Source: Desulfosarcina sp. OttesenSCG-928-A07 (GTDB taxonomy: Bacteria > Desulfobacterota > Desulfobacteria > Desulfobacterales > Desulfosarcinaceae). From it: a stretch of DNA of 64,000 nt. The stretch spans positions 1 to 64,000 of the forward strand of contig JAJDJS010000006.1 in assembly GCA_030267325.1 (NCBI GenBank). The letters run 5' to 3'. Shown in pieces: positions 10,162 through 20,082 of the stretch (its first letter is position 1; each line of letters opens with the position of its first letter). Position numbers and translations under genes: made by a program. The notes under the pieces are model-generated. The model saw nothing but the letters and a program-made list of their open reading frames with translations. It was not told the origin of the DNA and made no database searches.

Positions 10162-13149
10162 ATGCAGACCGAAGCGGACAGCATCAACCCCGGCGTTGTC
10201 GCCGGACAGCAGAAGAACGGCTACATCGTGGACATGGTGGCGCCCCTTGCGGATATTCATGCCTGGGTGTACCGGCTCACCCATACAGCTACCGGGGCGC
10301 GCCATATCCACATCAGCACCAGCGATCCGGAAAACACATTTGGCGTGGCCTTTAAAACAGTTCCCGAAGATTCCACCGGGGTGGCCCATATTCTGGAGCA
10401 TACGGTTTTGTGCGGATCCGCACGCTTTCCGGTTCGTGATCCCTTTTTTTCAATGATCAAGCGCAGCCTGTCCACTTTCATGAATGCCTTTACCGCGTCG
10501 GACTGGACCTTATATCCGTTTTCCACCCAGAACCGGAAAGACTTCTACAACCTCATGGACGTGTATCTGGACGCGGCGTTTTTCCCGCTCATGGATGACT
10601 TGAGCTTCAAACAGGAGGGTCACCGCCTCGAAGTTGAGGGCGAAGGCAAAAGTTCTCACCTGGTTTACAAGGGCGTTGTCTACAATGAAATGAAAGGGGC
10701 CATGTCTTCTCCGGATCAGGTGATGGTGCGCACCCTGCTTCGGGTTTTGTATCCGGATACCACCTACCGGTATAATTCCGGCGGCGATCCGGCAGTTATC
10801 CCTTCCCTGACCCACAGCCAGCTCAAGGCGTTTCATGCCCGCCACTACCATCCGAGCAACGCCTATTTTTATACCTACGGCAACCTTCCCTTGTCCGATC
10901 ATCTGGATTTTATCCAAGACCGAGTGCTTTCCCGGTTTGAGCGGATTGATCCGCGAACCAAGGTTCCCCGGCAGCCCAGATGGACATCTGCCCGGACCTG
11001 TTCCCATACCTATCCGCTGGATCCCTGTGAAGACATCGCAAAGAAGTGTCAGGTCAGTGTGGGCTGGTTGCTTTCCGATATTGAGGACACCTTTGAAATG
11101 CTGGTGGCCTCGGTGTTGGAGCAGATCCTCATCGGTAACGCGGCCTCTCCTTTACGAAAAGCCCTGATGGACAGCGGCATGGGCACCGCACTTTCCGATG
11201 GCACGGGGTTTGACGGCGAAAACCGGGACACCCTGTTTGCCGTGGGGCTCAAGGATGTGACAGAAAAAGACGCGCCGGCCATTGAAGCCCTTGTGCTGGA
11301 TACACTGAAAACCCTGGCCCAAACCGGCATTGACCCGGAGCTGGTGGAATCAGCCATTCACCAGATCGAGTTTCACCGCAAGGAAGTGACCAATACGCCG
11401 TATCCCTATGGCATCAAGATCCTCATCGCCATTGTGGGCAGCTGGCTCCATGGGGGCGATCCGGGACGGATTCTCAGTCTGGACGCGGATCTGGAGCGAT
11501 TTCGCCAGTGTCTTGGGGACGGCGGGTTTCTGGAATCCCGGATTCACCGCTATTTTCTGGATAATCCCCACCGGGTCCGGCTCACCTTGGTGCCGGACAC
11601 CCAGATGGCGGAAAACGAGCGGCTGCGGGTGGAAAAGGAACTGGCCGACCAACTCTCCCGCTTGGATACGGCGGCCCAGGACCGTATCCGGGAAGATGCC
11701 GCAGAACTTAAAAAGCGCCAGGAGTCACCCGAAGATATCAACTGCCTGCCCACCCTGACCCGGACCGATATTCCGGAAACGGTAACCGGTCTTGGGATTC
11801 TGCACAAAACCGTGACGCCCACCCTGTGGTCCTGTGACCAGCCCACATCGGGAATTTTTTATTTTTCCGGCGTGCTGGGAGCCGGGCACATTTCACCGGA
11901 TCTTTTGCCCCTGGTTCCGTTTTTTTGTTACAGCGCCTCAAAAGTGGGGTCCGCAACCCACGATTATACCCAGGTGGCCCGCCTGATCGACCGTTACACC
12001 GGCGGTATCGGTTTTATGTCCACTGTGCACACCCGGTTTGACGGAAAGGGCGCGTGCCTGCCCTTTGTCGCCCTTTCCGGGAAAAGCCTGAATCGCAATG
12101 TGGAACCCCTTTTCTCCATTCTTCGGGAGCTGACAACCCAAGTCGTATTTTCCGATCATGCCCGGCTCCGCCAGCTGCTTCTGGAATACCAGACCCGGCT
12201 TTCATCCGCAGTGGTCCACAACGGCCATCGCCTGGCCATTTCCCTTGCTTCCCGGAATTTCTCGCCTTCTGCCCGGCTTCAGGAATTATGGGGCGGGATT
12301 CATCATCTCCGCGCCGTCAAGGCGCTTTCCGCAGATACTGACGACAAAAGCATGGCGCGGCTGGCGGACGCATTGCGACAAATCGGCAGCATTCTTTTTT
12401 GCCGGGACAATGCAAAATTGGCACTGGTGGGAGAAGCCCAGGCCCTGACCCATGCCGCTGCCCAGGCCACAGGGCTTTTTGATGCCCTGAAAAGTGCGGG
12501 TGAAAACGGTTTTTCACCGCCGGTGCTGACAGTTCCGGAAACCCTTCCGGCCGAGGGGTGGAGCACTTCCACAGCGGTTTCCTTTGTGGCCAAGGCCTTT
12601 CCCGTGGTCCGGCTGGAACACCCGGACAGCCCGGCCCTTGCAGTCATCGCCAAAATGCTCAGATCCCTTTACCTGCACCGGGAAATCCGGGAAAAGGGGG
12701 GGGCCTATGGCGGGTTTGCCCTTTACAATGCCGAAGATGGTCTTTTCAGCTTTGGCTCCTACCGGGATCCCCACATTGAAAATACCCTCAAGGTGTACCA
12801 GGGCGCATCGGACTTCATCTGCTCCGGTAATTATACGGAATCCGATGTGAACGAGGCGATTCTCCAGGTCTGCTCGGAGATGGACAAGCCCGATCCGCCC
12901 GGAACTGCGGCCAGAAAAGCTTTTTTTCGCCAGATGATCGGCCTTACCGATGAGATGCGGCTGGAAAGCCGGAAAAAACTGCTCAGACTGGACAAAGCGG
13001 CGATTCTGGCAGCGGCAGGCCGGTATTTTTCCCCTGACACCACACAATCCGCCATTGCCGTGATTTCCAGTCAGGACCAACTGGAAGCGGCCAATCCGTC
13101 CCTGCGCCGGCTGCCCGGCGGCCGCGAACTCGATCTGCGGCGTATCTGA
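10162..13149 (+). CDS. PreP-like M16C zinc metalloprotease
   Basis: Large insulinase-family peptidase of 995 residues, near the size of presequence protease (PreP/Cym1), which degrades short unfolded peptides in a closed two-half chamber. The inverted zinc motif HILEH is at residues 76-80 (H76, E79, H80), inside GVAHILEHTVLCGS; the downstream YNEMKGAMSSPDQ block carries the expected third ligand. The second half keeps the GGAYGGFALYNAEDGLFSFGSYRDP block that closes the active site. No signal peptide is seen, so it is probably cytoplasmic. The start ATG at 10162 has TTGGAG upstream. It converges with glnE across a short gap that holds a dispersed repeat. Confidence 0.92.
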   Translation: MQTEADSINPGVVAGQQKNGYIVDMVAPLADIHAWVYRLTHTATGARHIHISTSDPENTFGVAFKTVPEDSTGVAHILEHTVLCGSARFPVRDPFFSMIKRSLSTFMNAFTASDWTLYPFSTQNRKDFYNLMDVYLDAAFFPLMDDLSFKQEGHRLEVEGEGKSSHLVYKGVVYNEMKGAMSSPDQVMVRTLLRVLYPDTTYRYNSGGDPAVIPSLTHSQLKAFHARHYHPSNAYFYTYGNLPLSDHLDFIQDRVLSRFERIDPRTKVPRQPRWTSARTCSHTYPLDPCEDIAKKCQVSVGWLLSDIEDTFEMLVASVLEQILIGNAASPLRKALMDSGMGTALSDGTGFDGENRDTLFAVGLKDVTEKDAPAIEALVLDTLKTLAQTGIDPELVESAIHQIEFHRKEVTNTPYPYGIKILIAIVGSWLHGGDPGRILSLDADLERFRQCLGDGGFLESRIHRYFLDNPHRVRLTLVPDTQMAENERLRVEKELADQLSRLDTAAQDRIREDAAELKKRQESPEDINCLPTLTRTDIPETVTGLGILHKTVTPTLWSCDQPTSGIFYFSGVLGAGHISPDLLPLVPFFCYSASKVGSATHDYTQVARLIDRYTGGIGFMSTVHTRFDGKGACLPFVALSGKSLNRNVEPLFSILRELTTQVVFSDHARLRQLLLEYQTRLSSAVVHNGHRLAISLASRNFSPSARLQELWGGIHHLRAVKALSADTDDKSMARLADALRQIGSILFCRDNAKLALVGEAQALTHAAAQATGLFDALKSAGENGFSPPVLTVPETLPAEGWSTSTAVSFVAKAFPVVRLEHPDSPALAVIAKMLRSLYLHREIREKGGAYGGFALYNAEDGLFSFGSYRDPHIENTLKVYQGASDFICSGNYTESDVNEAILQVCSEMDKPDPPGTAARKAFFRQMIGLTDEMRLESRKKLLRLDKAAILAAAGRYFSPDTTQSAIAVISSQDQLEAANPSLRRLPGGRELDLRRI

Positions 13150-13180
13150 CACAGCGATAAAGCGTATCTCGTCATCAAGA

Positions 13181-13195
13181 TTCGGTGGGATACGC
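13181..13195 (+). repeat. Dispersed repeat A, copy 1
   Basis: The 15-base word TTCGGTGGGATACGC stands in the gap between the M16 protease and glnE. Identical copies lie at 39878-39892 and 63687-63701, all between genes. A partial complementary arm (AGCGTATCTC, 13161-13170) precedes it, suggesting a degenerate stem-loop. Confidence 0.6.
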
Positions 13196-13275
13196 AAGCC
13201 TCGGCCTTTTGGCTTTGCGCCACCACTTTTCCATCCTTCCTGTGATCTGAAACAGATTTTATGCTGGGATTTGCT

Positions 13276-16191
13276 TCAGGATTCCAGAAGCTTTTTCCAC
13301 AGGTTCCGGACAAAGGTCCGGAGCCGCCGGAACCTGTGGGCATTGATCTGGGTGGACCGGTCAGCCAGGTTGAGGCGATGAATTGCCGACCGGTAAATCA
13401 GATAGCACTGGCGAAGGGCATGGGCGATCTGGTCTTCCAGAATGCCGGATTCCGCCAGTTCCCGGAGGAGCCGGACATTGTCGGTCCAGCGGGTGATGGA
13501 AGGATGCTCTGCTGCGTACCGAAGCACCAGGTATTGGACGAGAAATTCAATATCCACCAGGGCGCCGGGATCCTCCTTGATGTCAAATCGTCCGGGTGCG
13601 GAGGGCGGCCGGTTTTTGTGCATCCGCTCCCGCATGTCGCGAACGTCGGCTTGCAAGGTGTCCGGATTCCGGCGCATGCACAGGACCTCTTGCCGGATTT
13701 TGGAAAACGCATCCAGAAGCATGGGATCACCTGTGATGGGACGGGCCCGGATCAGGGCCTGATGCTCCCAGGTCCAGGCCTTTTCTTTCTGGTAGGACGC
13801 AAAGCTCTTCACATGGCTCACCAGAAGACCGGCGGATCCGTTGGGACGAAGCCGCATGTCAATATCGTAAAGGGTGCCGGCTGCTGTATGGGCGGAGAGC
13901 ATATGGACCACCCGTTGTCCCAGGCGGGAGAAAAAGTGCGCATTGTCGATGGGATGGGCACCGCCCAGGGTTTCTCCGCCATCAGCGGCGTGGAGAAACA
14001 CAAGATCCAGATCCGACCGGTATCCCAGCTCATATCCGCCCAGCTTGCCATACCCGATCACGGCAAATCCCCGGTCGCAGACGTTTGGGGAAAGGGTGCA
14101 GGCGGGCCGGCCGTGTTTTGCCACCAGATCATCCCAGCACAGATTGACGACCGCTTCCAGAATGACTTCCGCAACCCAGGTCAGATGGTCGCTGACCTTC
14201 ATCAGGGGCAGCACGCTGGTGATATCTGAAGCTGCAATCCGCAGCACATTGACCTGGTGAAAAACCCGCAGCACATCCATTTTGTATTCAGGATCATCAT
14301 CGGGCGTCATGGCCAGTTGGCGGACGAGCTCTTTTCGCAGGGCCTCGGCCGTGGGCGGTGTGTACAGACTGCCGGTGTTGAGGAGTTCGTCCAGCAGTAC
14401 GGGATGACGACCGAGAAAATCGGCAATCCAGGGACTTGCGGCCATGAGTCGGATCAGATGATCCAGAACCACCGGGTATTCGGTGAGCAGGGAAAAATAG
14501 CTGATCCGCTGCTGGATCTGGCGGAAGAGGTTCAGCACCCGGTCCAGGATGACGCCGGGATGATGATGCCCTGAAAGCATGTCCAGAATCCGGGGCATGA
14601 GCCGGTCCAGTCGCCGTTTTCCGGTTTCGGTCAGGGTCCGAATGCCGGGCTCGGATTTGAAGGCCGTAAGGGATTCAGAGATGGCGCCGCTGTCCGGCAT
14701 GCCCCCCTTTTCCAGAAGCTGGCGGCATTCATCTGGGGTCAGCGACAGGGTCCAGGCATCGACAAACCGGATGTCCAGAGACGGAAGGGGTGTTTTTCCG
14801 TGTGTGGCCTCGGCGTCTGATTCCAAAAGTCCGGCAAAATGGGTTCGGACCTTGTGGCGGTGATGTTCCAAAACCCCATAAAACGCATCCCAGGAAGAAA
14901 ATCCCATGGACCGGGAAAGGGCCAGGCGGGACAAGGGATCGCCCGGCAAGGCATGGGTTTGCTGGTCATTTTCTTCCTGGAGCCGGTTTTCGATGTTCCG
15001 TAAAAATCGATAAGCGTCTGTCAGTTCCCGGCAGACCGCCATGGGGATAATGTCTTCATGGGCCAGAACCTCCAAAATGGTTTGAATGGCCGGATGCCGG
15101 AGCGCGGGGAAAATACCGCCGCGGATCAGCTGAAATATCTGGCCGAAAAACTCGATTTCCCGAATGCCGCCGCTTCCCAGCTTGATATTGGTGTCAAGCT
15201 TTTTCCGTCGGACTTCGGCGGTGATGTTGGCTTTCATTTCCCGCAAGGATTCAAAGGCGCCAAAATCTAGATACCGGCGGAAGACAAAGGACCCCAGATG
15301 GCTCAGCAGCACATCGCCATCCACTGGATCGCCGGCAATCACATGGGCTTTGATCAGGGCGTAGCGCTCCCATTCTCTGCCTTGTGTGTGGTAGTAATCT
15401 TCCATGTGGTCAAAGGACATGACGATGGGGCCGCCATCGCCATAGGGCCGCAGCCGGGTGTCCACACGAAAGACAAACCCGTCCACCGTGACCTCGCCGA
15501 TGGCCTGAATCAACAGCCGGCACAATCGGGTGAAAAACACGTCATTGGAAACGCTCCGGGTCCTGCCGTGGGTCTTTCCGTCAGCTGGAAAAGCAAAAAT
15601 CAAATCAATATCAGATGAGAAATTCAGCTCCGCTGCGCCGAGTTTTCCCATGCCCAGCACCACCAGCCGCTGGTCCCGGCCGTTTTCATCTTTGGGTACG
15701 CCAAGCGCTTGACACAGGTGGGTGTACAGAAGATTCACGGCGCTGTTGACTGCCGCTTCGGCCAGGGCGGAAATATCGGCCATGGTTTCATCCAGGGTGC
15801 TGATACCGGAAAGATCCCGTACCGCAATCCGCACCATTTCCCGTCGCCGGAATACGCGGAGAGCGGTTTTTAGCGGCGGCATGACAGCATCGGAAGATCC
15901 TGGCGGAATCTCGTATGTGGCCGCCTCAACCTGTCGGGTCACTTCATGATGGGTCTCGTCGGGTGTGCAGGAGCGGAACAGATCCGCGCTGTCAAGAAGA
16001 TCGGCCGTCATCTGGGGGTGACAAAGACAGGTTGAAAAAACAAATTCGCTGAAGCCAACAGCCTGCCGCAACGCGCGGACGCCATCGGCCTCGGAGGAAA
16101 GCGTATGTCCGCAATTTTCCATTTCCGCGCACAAGGCGGCCCATCGCTCATTTTTCCGGGATTGCAGTTGCGCATGAAGGGATACGGTCAT
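13276..16191 (-). CDS. glnE: Glutamine synthetase adenylyltransferase/deadenylyltransferase
   Basis: Bifunctional enzyme that adenylylates and deadenylylates glutamine synthetase in response to nitrogen status through PII. The 971-residue protein has two nucleotidyltransferase halves: GMGKLGAAELNFSSDIDLIF near residue 185 (removase half) and GYGKLGGYELGYRSDLDLVF near residue 715 (transferase half), each followed by an RLRPxGxxG block (TRLRPYGDGGPI and MRLRPNGSAGLL). Length is close to the usual 940-1000 residues. It ends with a helical EFLVQYLVLRYA region typical of the family. No glnA or glnB is in the window. It is divergent from an acyl-CoA ligase across 265 bases, in which I see no clear NtrC site. 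Confidence 0.95.
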   Translation of the reverse strand: MTVSLHAQLQSRKNERWAALCAEMENCGHTLSSEADGVRALRQAVGFSEFVFSTCLCHPQMTADLLDSADLFRSCTPDETHHEVTRQVEAATYEIPPGSSDAVMPPLKTALRVFRRREMVRIAVRDLSGISTLDETMADISALAEAAVNSAVNLLYTHLCQALGVPKDENGRDQRLVVLGMGKLGAAELNFSSDIDLIFAFPADGKTHGRTRSVSNDVFFTRLCRLLIQAIGEVTVDGFVFRVDTRLRPYGDGGPIVMSFDHMEDYYHTQGREWERYALIKAHVIAGDPVDGDVLLSHLGSFVFRRYLDFGAFESLREMKANITAEVRRKKLDTNIKLGSGGIREIEFFGQIFQLIRGGIFPALRHPAIQTILEVLAHEDIIPMAVCRELTDAYRFLRNIENRLQEENDQQTHALPGDPLSRLALSRSMGFSSWDAFYGVLEHHRHKVRTHFAGLLESDAEATHGKTPLPSLDIRFVDAWTLSLTPDECRQLLEKGGMPDSGAISESLTAFKSEPGIRTLTETGKRRLDRLMPRILDMLSGHHHPGVILDRVLNLFRQIQQRISYFSLLTEYPVVLDHLIRLMAASPWIADFLGRHPVLLDELLNTGSLYTPPTAEALRKELVRQLAMTPDDDPEYKMDVLRVFHQVNVLRIAASDITSVLPLMKVSDHLTWVAEVILEAVVNLCWDDLVAKHGRPACTLSPNVCDRGFAVIGYGKLGGYELGYRSDLDLVFLHAADGGETLGGAHPIDNAHFFSRLGQRVVHMLSAHTAAGTLYDIDMRLRPNGSAGLLVSHVKSFASYQKEKAWTWEHQALIRARPITGDPMLLDAFSKIRQEVLCMRRNPDTLQADVRDMRERMHKNRPPSAPGRFDIKEDPGALVDIEFLVQYLVLRYAAEHPSITRWTDNVRLLRELAESGILEDQIAHALRQCYLIYRSAIHRLNLADRSTQINAHRFRRLRTFVRNLWKKLLES

Positions 16192-16456
16192 GGGAAAATC
16201 GGTCTTTCTGTCAGGGCTGCATGGGTTGGGGAGCTGATATGGACATAAAATTCAATCTTATACGCGATGAGTCGGTTTTTTCCAAGACTGGGGGTGTTTT
16301 GCAGGGATTTGTCGGTTGTAGGAGTGAACATCAGTCTGTTTTTAAAATTGTATTCATTTTTTTTGTAAAATTTTATATGTAAATTATGTTTTTCATCGGT
16401 ACGGAAAATTTCAACCGAACATTCACAATACGAACCCCATACGAAAGGATCGACAG

Positions 16457-18109
16457 ATGGCATCCCCAAAAGCATCTCCCTACACGGTCGGACTGGACAA
16501 AACGCCCGCCAATTATGTTCCCCTGTCACCGCTGACATTTATTGACCGCTCGGCCAGCATTTATCCGGACCATCCTGCGGTTGTCCATGGAAAACGCCGC
16601 TATACCTGGAAAGAGACGTACCGCCGCTGCCGGAAGCTGGCTTCGGCCTTGACAAAGCTGGGCATCGGAAAGCTGGATACCGTGTCTGCCGTGCTGCCCA
16701 ACACCCCGGAAATGGTTGAATGCCATTTTGGCGTTCCCGGATGCGGGGCTGTGCTCAACACCATCAACACCCGGCTGGATGCAGACACCATCGCCCTGAT
16801 TCTGAAGCACGGGGAAGCCAAAGCCCTGATCACGGATCGTGAATTTTCCGAAACTGTCGCTCAGGCGGTCAGGCTGGCGGGCCTGCCGGATCTGATCGTG
16901 ATCGATGTGGACGACCCGGAATATGAGGGTCCGGGTCAGCGTATCGGCAGCCTGGAATATGAAGCGCTGGTGGATTCGGGCGATGAAACCTTTTCCCTGG
17001 TCACACCGGATGACGAATGGGACGCCATTTCGCTCAATTACACGTCCGGCACCACCGGCGCCCCCAAAGGCGTTGTGTATCACCATCGCGGGGCGTATCT
17101 CAATGCCCTGAGCAATATTGTCAGCTGGGGCATGCCGCCGCATTCGGTTTATCTGTGGACGCTGCCCATGTTCCATTGCAATGGCTGGTGTTTCCCGTGG
17201 AGCATTGCCGCCAATGCAGGAACGAACGTCTGCCTGCGGAAGGTGGAGGCGGGTCTGATTTTTGATAAAATCCGGGATCATGGCGTCACCCATTACTGCG
17301 GCGCGCCCATTGTCCACGCCATGCTGGCCAGTGCGCCGGAATCCATGCGCCAGGGGATCAGCCACACGGTGTATGGCTCAGTGGCCGCTGCCCCGCCGCC
17401 GGCCGCGATGATCAAGGGAATGGCGGACATTGGCTTTGATCTGACCCATGTTTACGGCCTGACCGAAGTCTATGGACCTGCCGCCGTATGTGCCAAACAC
17501 AAAAGCTGGAATGATCTTCCCCTTGCCGAACAGGTCCGGTTAAACGGCCGCCAGGGCGTGCGCTATCATGCCCAGGAGGCGGTTACGGTTCTGGATGTGG
17601 AAACCCTTGCACCTGTGCCGTGGGATGGGAAAACCCTGGGAGAGGTCATGTTTCGGGGCAATATCGTCATGAAGGGCTATCTGAAAGACAAAGCCATGAC
17701 CGATGAGGCTTTTCGCGGCGGGTGGTACCACACCGGCGATCTGGCTGTGATCGAGCCGGACGGGTATGTGAAAATCAGGGACCGTTCCAAGGATGTGATT
17801 ATTTCCGGCGGTGAGAATATTTCGTCCATTGAGGTGGAAGATGTGCTGTACAGTCATCCGGCGGTGCTCACCGCAGCGGTGGTGGCCGCGCCGGATGAAA
17901 AATGGGGGGAGGTGCCCTGTGCCTTTATCGAACTTCGCCCTGGGGCCAAGGCCACCGAAGCGGATCTGATTGCCTATTGCCGGGAGCATCTGGCCCGGTT
18001 CAAGGTGCCGAAAAAGATCATATTTTCCGCCATTCCCAAAACTTCCACCGGAAAAATTCAGAAATTTACCCTCAGGGACCAGGCAAAGTCCAAGGCGTCA
18101 TTTGAATAA
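16457..18109 (+). CDS. AMP-forming acyl-CoA synthetase (DmdB/FadD-like)
   Basis: A second adenylate-forming CoA ligase, 550 residues, probably cytoplasmic. Motifs: P-loop YTSGTTGAPKGVVYHHRG near residue 195, YGLTEVYGPAA near residue 335, GGWYHTGDLAVIEPDGY near 420, ISGGENISSIEVEDVL near 450 and the C-terminal PKTSTGKIQKFTLR with the catalytic Lys. The WTLPMFHCNGWCF block is typical of the short/medium-chain group that includes 3-methylmercaptopropionyl-CoA ligase, so the substrate may be a short or branched acid; this is inference. An AAAGGA site lies 8 bases before the ATG. It stands alone on its strand, followed by a strong terminator. Confidence 0.9.
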   Translation: MASPKASPYTVGLDKTPANYVPLSPLTFIDRSASIYPDHPAVVHGKRRYTWKETYRRCRKLASALTKLGIGKLDTVSAVLPNTPEMVECHFGVPGCGAVLNTINTRLDADTIALILKHGEAKALITDREFSETVAQAVRLAGLPDLIVIDVDDPEYEGPGQRIGSLEYEALVDSGDETFSLVTPDDEWDAISLNYTSGTTGAPKGVVYHHRGAYLNALSNIVSWGMPPHSVYLWTLPMFHCNGWCFPWSIAANAGTNVCLRKVEAGLIFDKIRDHGVTHYCGAPIVHAMLASAPESMRQGISHTVYGSVAAAPPPAAMIKGMADIGFDLTHVYGLTEVYGPAAVCAKHKSWNDLPLAEQVRLNGRQGVRYHAQEAVTVLDVETLAPVPWDGKTLGEVMFRGNIVMKGYLKDKAMTDEAFRGGWYHTGDLAVIEPDGYVKIRDRSKDVIISGGENISSIEVEDVLYSHPAVLTAAVVAAPDEKWGEVPCAFIELRPGAKATEADLIAYCREHLARFKVPKKIIFSAIPKTSTGKIQKFTLRDQAKSKASFE

Positions 18110-18180
18110 GGCTTTGGGGCCGGACCCTATGGATCCGGCCCGATCCTCGCTTTTCGGATTTATCTGGATGGCGAGATCTC

Positions 18181-18218
18181 CCGCGCCCGTGGAACACCTT
18201 CTCCGGGCGCGGCTTTTT
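18181..18218 (+). terminator. Rho-independent terminator after acyl-CoA synthetase
   Basis: Perfect 9-base stem CCGCGCCCG (18181-18189) / CGGGCGCGG (18204-18212) followed by CTTTTT. A second GC hairpin (GGGCCGGA / TCCGGCCC, about 18117-18141) lies between it and the stop codon at 18109. Confidence 0.85.
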
Positions 18219-18319
18219 GGGTGATTTGCGGTTTCGTATTCATCAAAGCCGATGAATTTCCATTCTCAATTCAGTGGGGGAGACGGCCGAAGATGTGGCC
18301 AACACGACGCCCCACCCCT

Positions 18320-18395
18320 TGGTGCCCCCGGCAGGAATCGAACCTGCGGCACATAGATTAGGAATCTATTGCTCTATCCACTGAGCTACGGGGGC
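18320..18395 (-). tRNA. tRNA-Arg (anticodon CCT)
   Basis: A full 76-base cloverleaf on the minus strand with the CCA end encoded. The acceptor stem GCCCCCG pairs with CGGGGGC, the D arm carries AGCTCAGTGGATAGAGC, the anticodon loop is TTCCTAA giving anticodon CCT for Arg AGG, and the T arm shows GGTTCGATTCC. It is not followed by an integrase gene on either side. Confidence 0.95.
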
Positions 18396-18777
18396 AAAAT
18401 CAAAATAATCAGGCGGGCACCCTTTTCGGATGAGACAAAGTGTGCCGGTGTATTAGGTCAAACCCGCCTTCTTTGCAAGTATTTTCGAGAGTGTTCACGC
18501 AAAGACAGAAAACGCGTTTTCACATGCAAAGAGGTAAATTTGTATTGCCCTGAAATCCATGGCGGACGACTGAATGCCAAACCATCGGGAAAAGACGAGC
18601 CGGAAAACCAATGATACCGCTTCAGCGGATGAATCTGATGTCGATTAAAACAATTGTGCTCAGCGTGATAATATACTATCGCCATATCGATAGATTACCG
18701 TGCTGACACCCCAGTTTCGAAAACAGGTGGTTTTTAAAACCGCCTTTTTTAACGCATGTATTCGGAGGTCAAGGCGT
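18396..18777. other. Intergenic region before leuCD with repeat B and a palindrome
   Basis: 382 bases without a supported gene. It holds repeat B (from 18487) and an inverted repeat CTATCG-N6-CGATAG at 18676-18693 that overlaps a TATACT -10-like hexamer (18672-18677), about 100 bases before leuC. This could be an operator for leuCD, but no convincing -35 was found. Confidence 0.4.
18487..18550 (+). repeat. Dispersed repeat B, copy 1
   Basis: Starts with GAGAGTGTTCAC and continues CGCAAAGACAG; the same words occur in the longer, hairpin-forming copy at 22701-22786, and the end TCTTTGCGTGAA recurs near 30784-30795. Copies lie only between genes. Confidence 0.5.
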
Positions 18778-20082
18778 ATGGGAAAAACCATTGCCCAGAA
18801 AATATTTGATGATCATCGCATCAACAGCCCGGATTCCGATATCCAGGTGATTCGGCTGGACGCGGTCTTCTGCCATGAAATCACGACACCGCCGGCCATT
18901 GTGGACCTGGAAAGGCGCGGCAAAGATCGGGTGTTTGACCCGTCCCGCATCAAAGTGGTCATCGACCACGTGTCGCCGGCCAAGGACGCCAAAACTGCGG
19001 TTCAGGGAAAAATTCTGCGGGACTGGGCCCGCCGCCATCAGATTACGGATTTTTTCGACATCGGCCAAAATGGCGTCTGCCACGCCCTTTTTCCTGAAAA
19101 AGGATTTGTCCGGCCCGGATACACCATCATCATGGGCGACTCCCACACCTGTACCCATGGGGCATTCGGCGCCTTTGCCGCAGGAGTGGGCACAACAGAC
19201 ATTGAGGTGGGCATTTTAAAGGGCGTGTGTGCCTTCAAAACCCCGGAAACCCTTCGCATCAACATCACCGGCCATCTGGCGGACGGCGTGTTTGCAAAGG
19301 ACGTGATCCTTTCCATTATCCAGCGCCTGGGGGTCAGCGGCGCCACCCATAAAGTCATTGAGTTTGGCGGTCCAGTGGTGGCGGCCATGGACATGGAATC
19401 CCGCATGACCCTGTGCAACATGGCCATTGAAGCGGGCGGAACCTGCGGCATCTGCGCGCCTGACCGTGTCACCGCTGACTATCTGTGGCCCTTTATCAAA
19501 GACGCGTATGCGTCTGTCGAAGCGGCGATGGCGGATTTTTCCAGATATCTTCCCGATGCGGACGCTACGTATACAGACATTCTGGAACATGATGTGTCCT
19601 CCCTTTCTCCGCTGACCACCTTTGGTTACAAGCCGGATCAGGTCTGTCCGGTCCATGAGATGGCCGGAACCCCTGTGGATCAGGTGTATATCGGCTCCTG
19701 TACCAACGGCCGCATCAGCGACCTTCGCATTGCCGCATCCATTCTGGCCGGTCGACGGATTCATCCTTCTGTCCGGGCCATTGTTTCCCCGGCCACGCCA
19801 GAGATCTATAAAAAAGCGCTGGCAGAAGGGCTTATCCAGATTTTTATGGATGCGGGCGTGTGCGTGACCAATCCCACCTGCGGGGCCTGCCTGGGCATGA
19901 GCAACGGGGTCCTGGCCGAAGGAGAGGTCTGCGCCTCCACCACCAACCGGAATTTCAACGGGCGTATGGGAAAGGGCGGCATGGTGCATCTGATGAGTCC
20001 GGCCACAGCCGCAGCCACTGCCCTTTCCGGCAGCATTGCCAACTCACCGCTGTTCAGCGAGAAAGGAACGAGCGAAAAATGA
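18778..20082 (+). CDS. leuC: 3-isopropylmalate dehydratase large subunit
   Basis: Aconitase-family large subunit (434 residues) that isomerises 2- to 3-isopropylmalate, and often also citramalate, using a [4Fe-4S] cluster. Cluster and active-site blocks are visible: GDSHTCTHGAFGAF near residue 120, VYIGSCTNGRISDLR near 305, and NPTCGACLGMSNG near 365, supplying the three Cys ligands. Length matches the shorter LeuC/HacA type of archaea and many anaerobes. The frame is open upstream to 18700, but GGAGG precedes the ATG at 18778, where homology begins. It overlaps leuD by 4 bases. It probably serves both leuA and cimA in the operon at 33-44 kb. Confidence 0.93.
   Translation: MGKTIAQKIFDDHRINSPDSDIQVIRLDAVFCHEITTPPAIVDLERRGKDRVFDPSRIKVVIDHVSPAKDAKTAVQGKILRDWARRHQITDFFDIGQNGVCHALFPEKGFVRPGYTIIMGDSHTCTHGAFGAFAAGVGTTDIEVGILKGVCAFKTPETLRINITGHLADGVFAKDVILSIIQRLGVSGATHKVIEFGGPVVAAMDMESRMTLCNMAIEAGGTCGICAPDRVTADYLWPFIKDAYASVEAAMADFSRYLPDADATYTDILEHDVSSLSPLTTFGYKPDQVCPVHEMAGTPVDQVYIGSCTNGRISDLRIAASILAGRRIHPSVRAIVSPATPEIYKKALAEGLIQIFMDAGVCVTNPTCGACLGMSNGVLAEGEVCASTTNRNFNGRMGKGGMVHLMSPATAAATALSGSIANSPLFSEKGTSEK

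Noticed and set aside
18320..18395. tRNA-Arg as an integration site
   Set aside because: No integrase, no repeated tRNA end and no foreign-looking block beside it.
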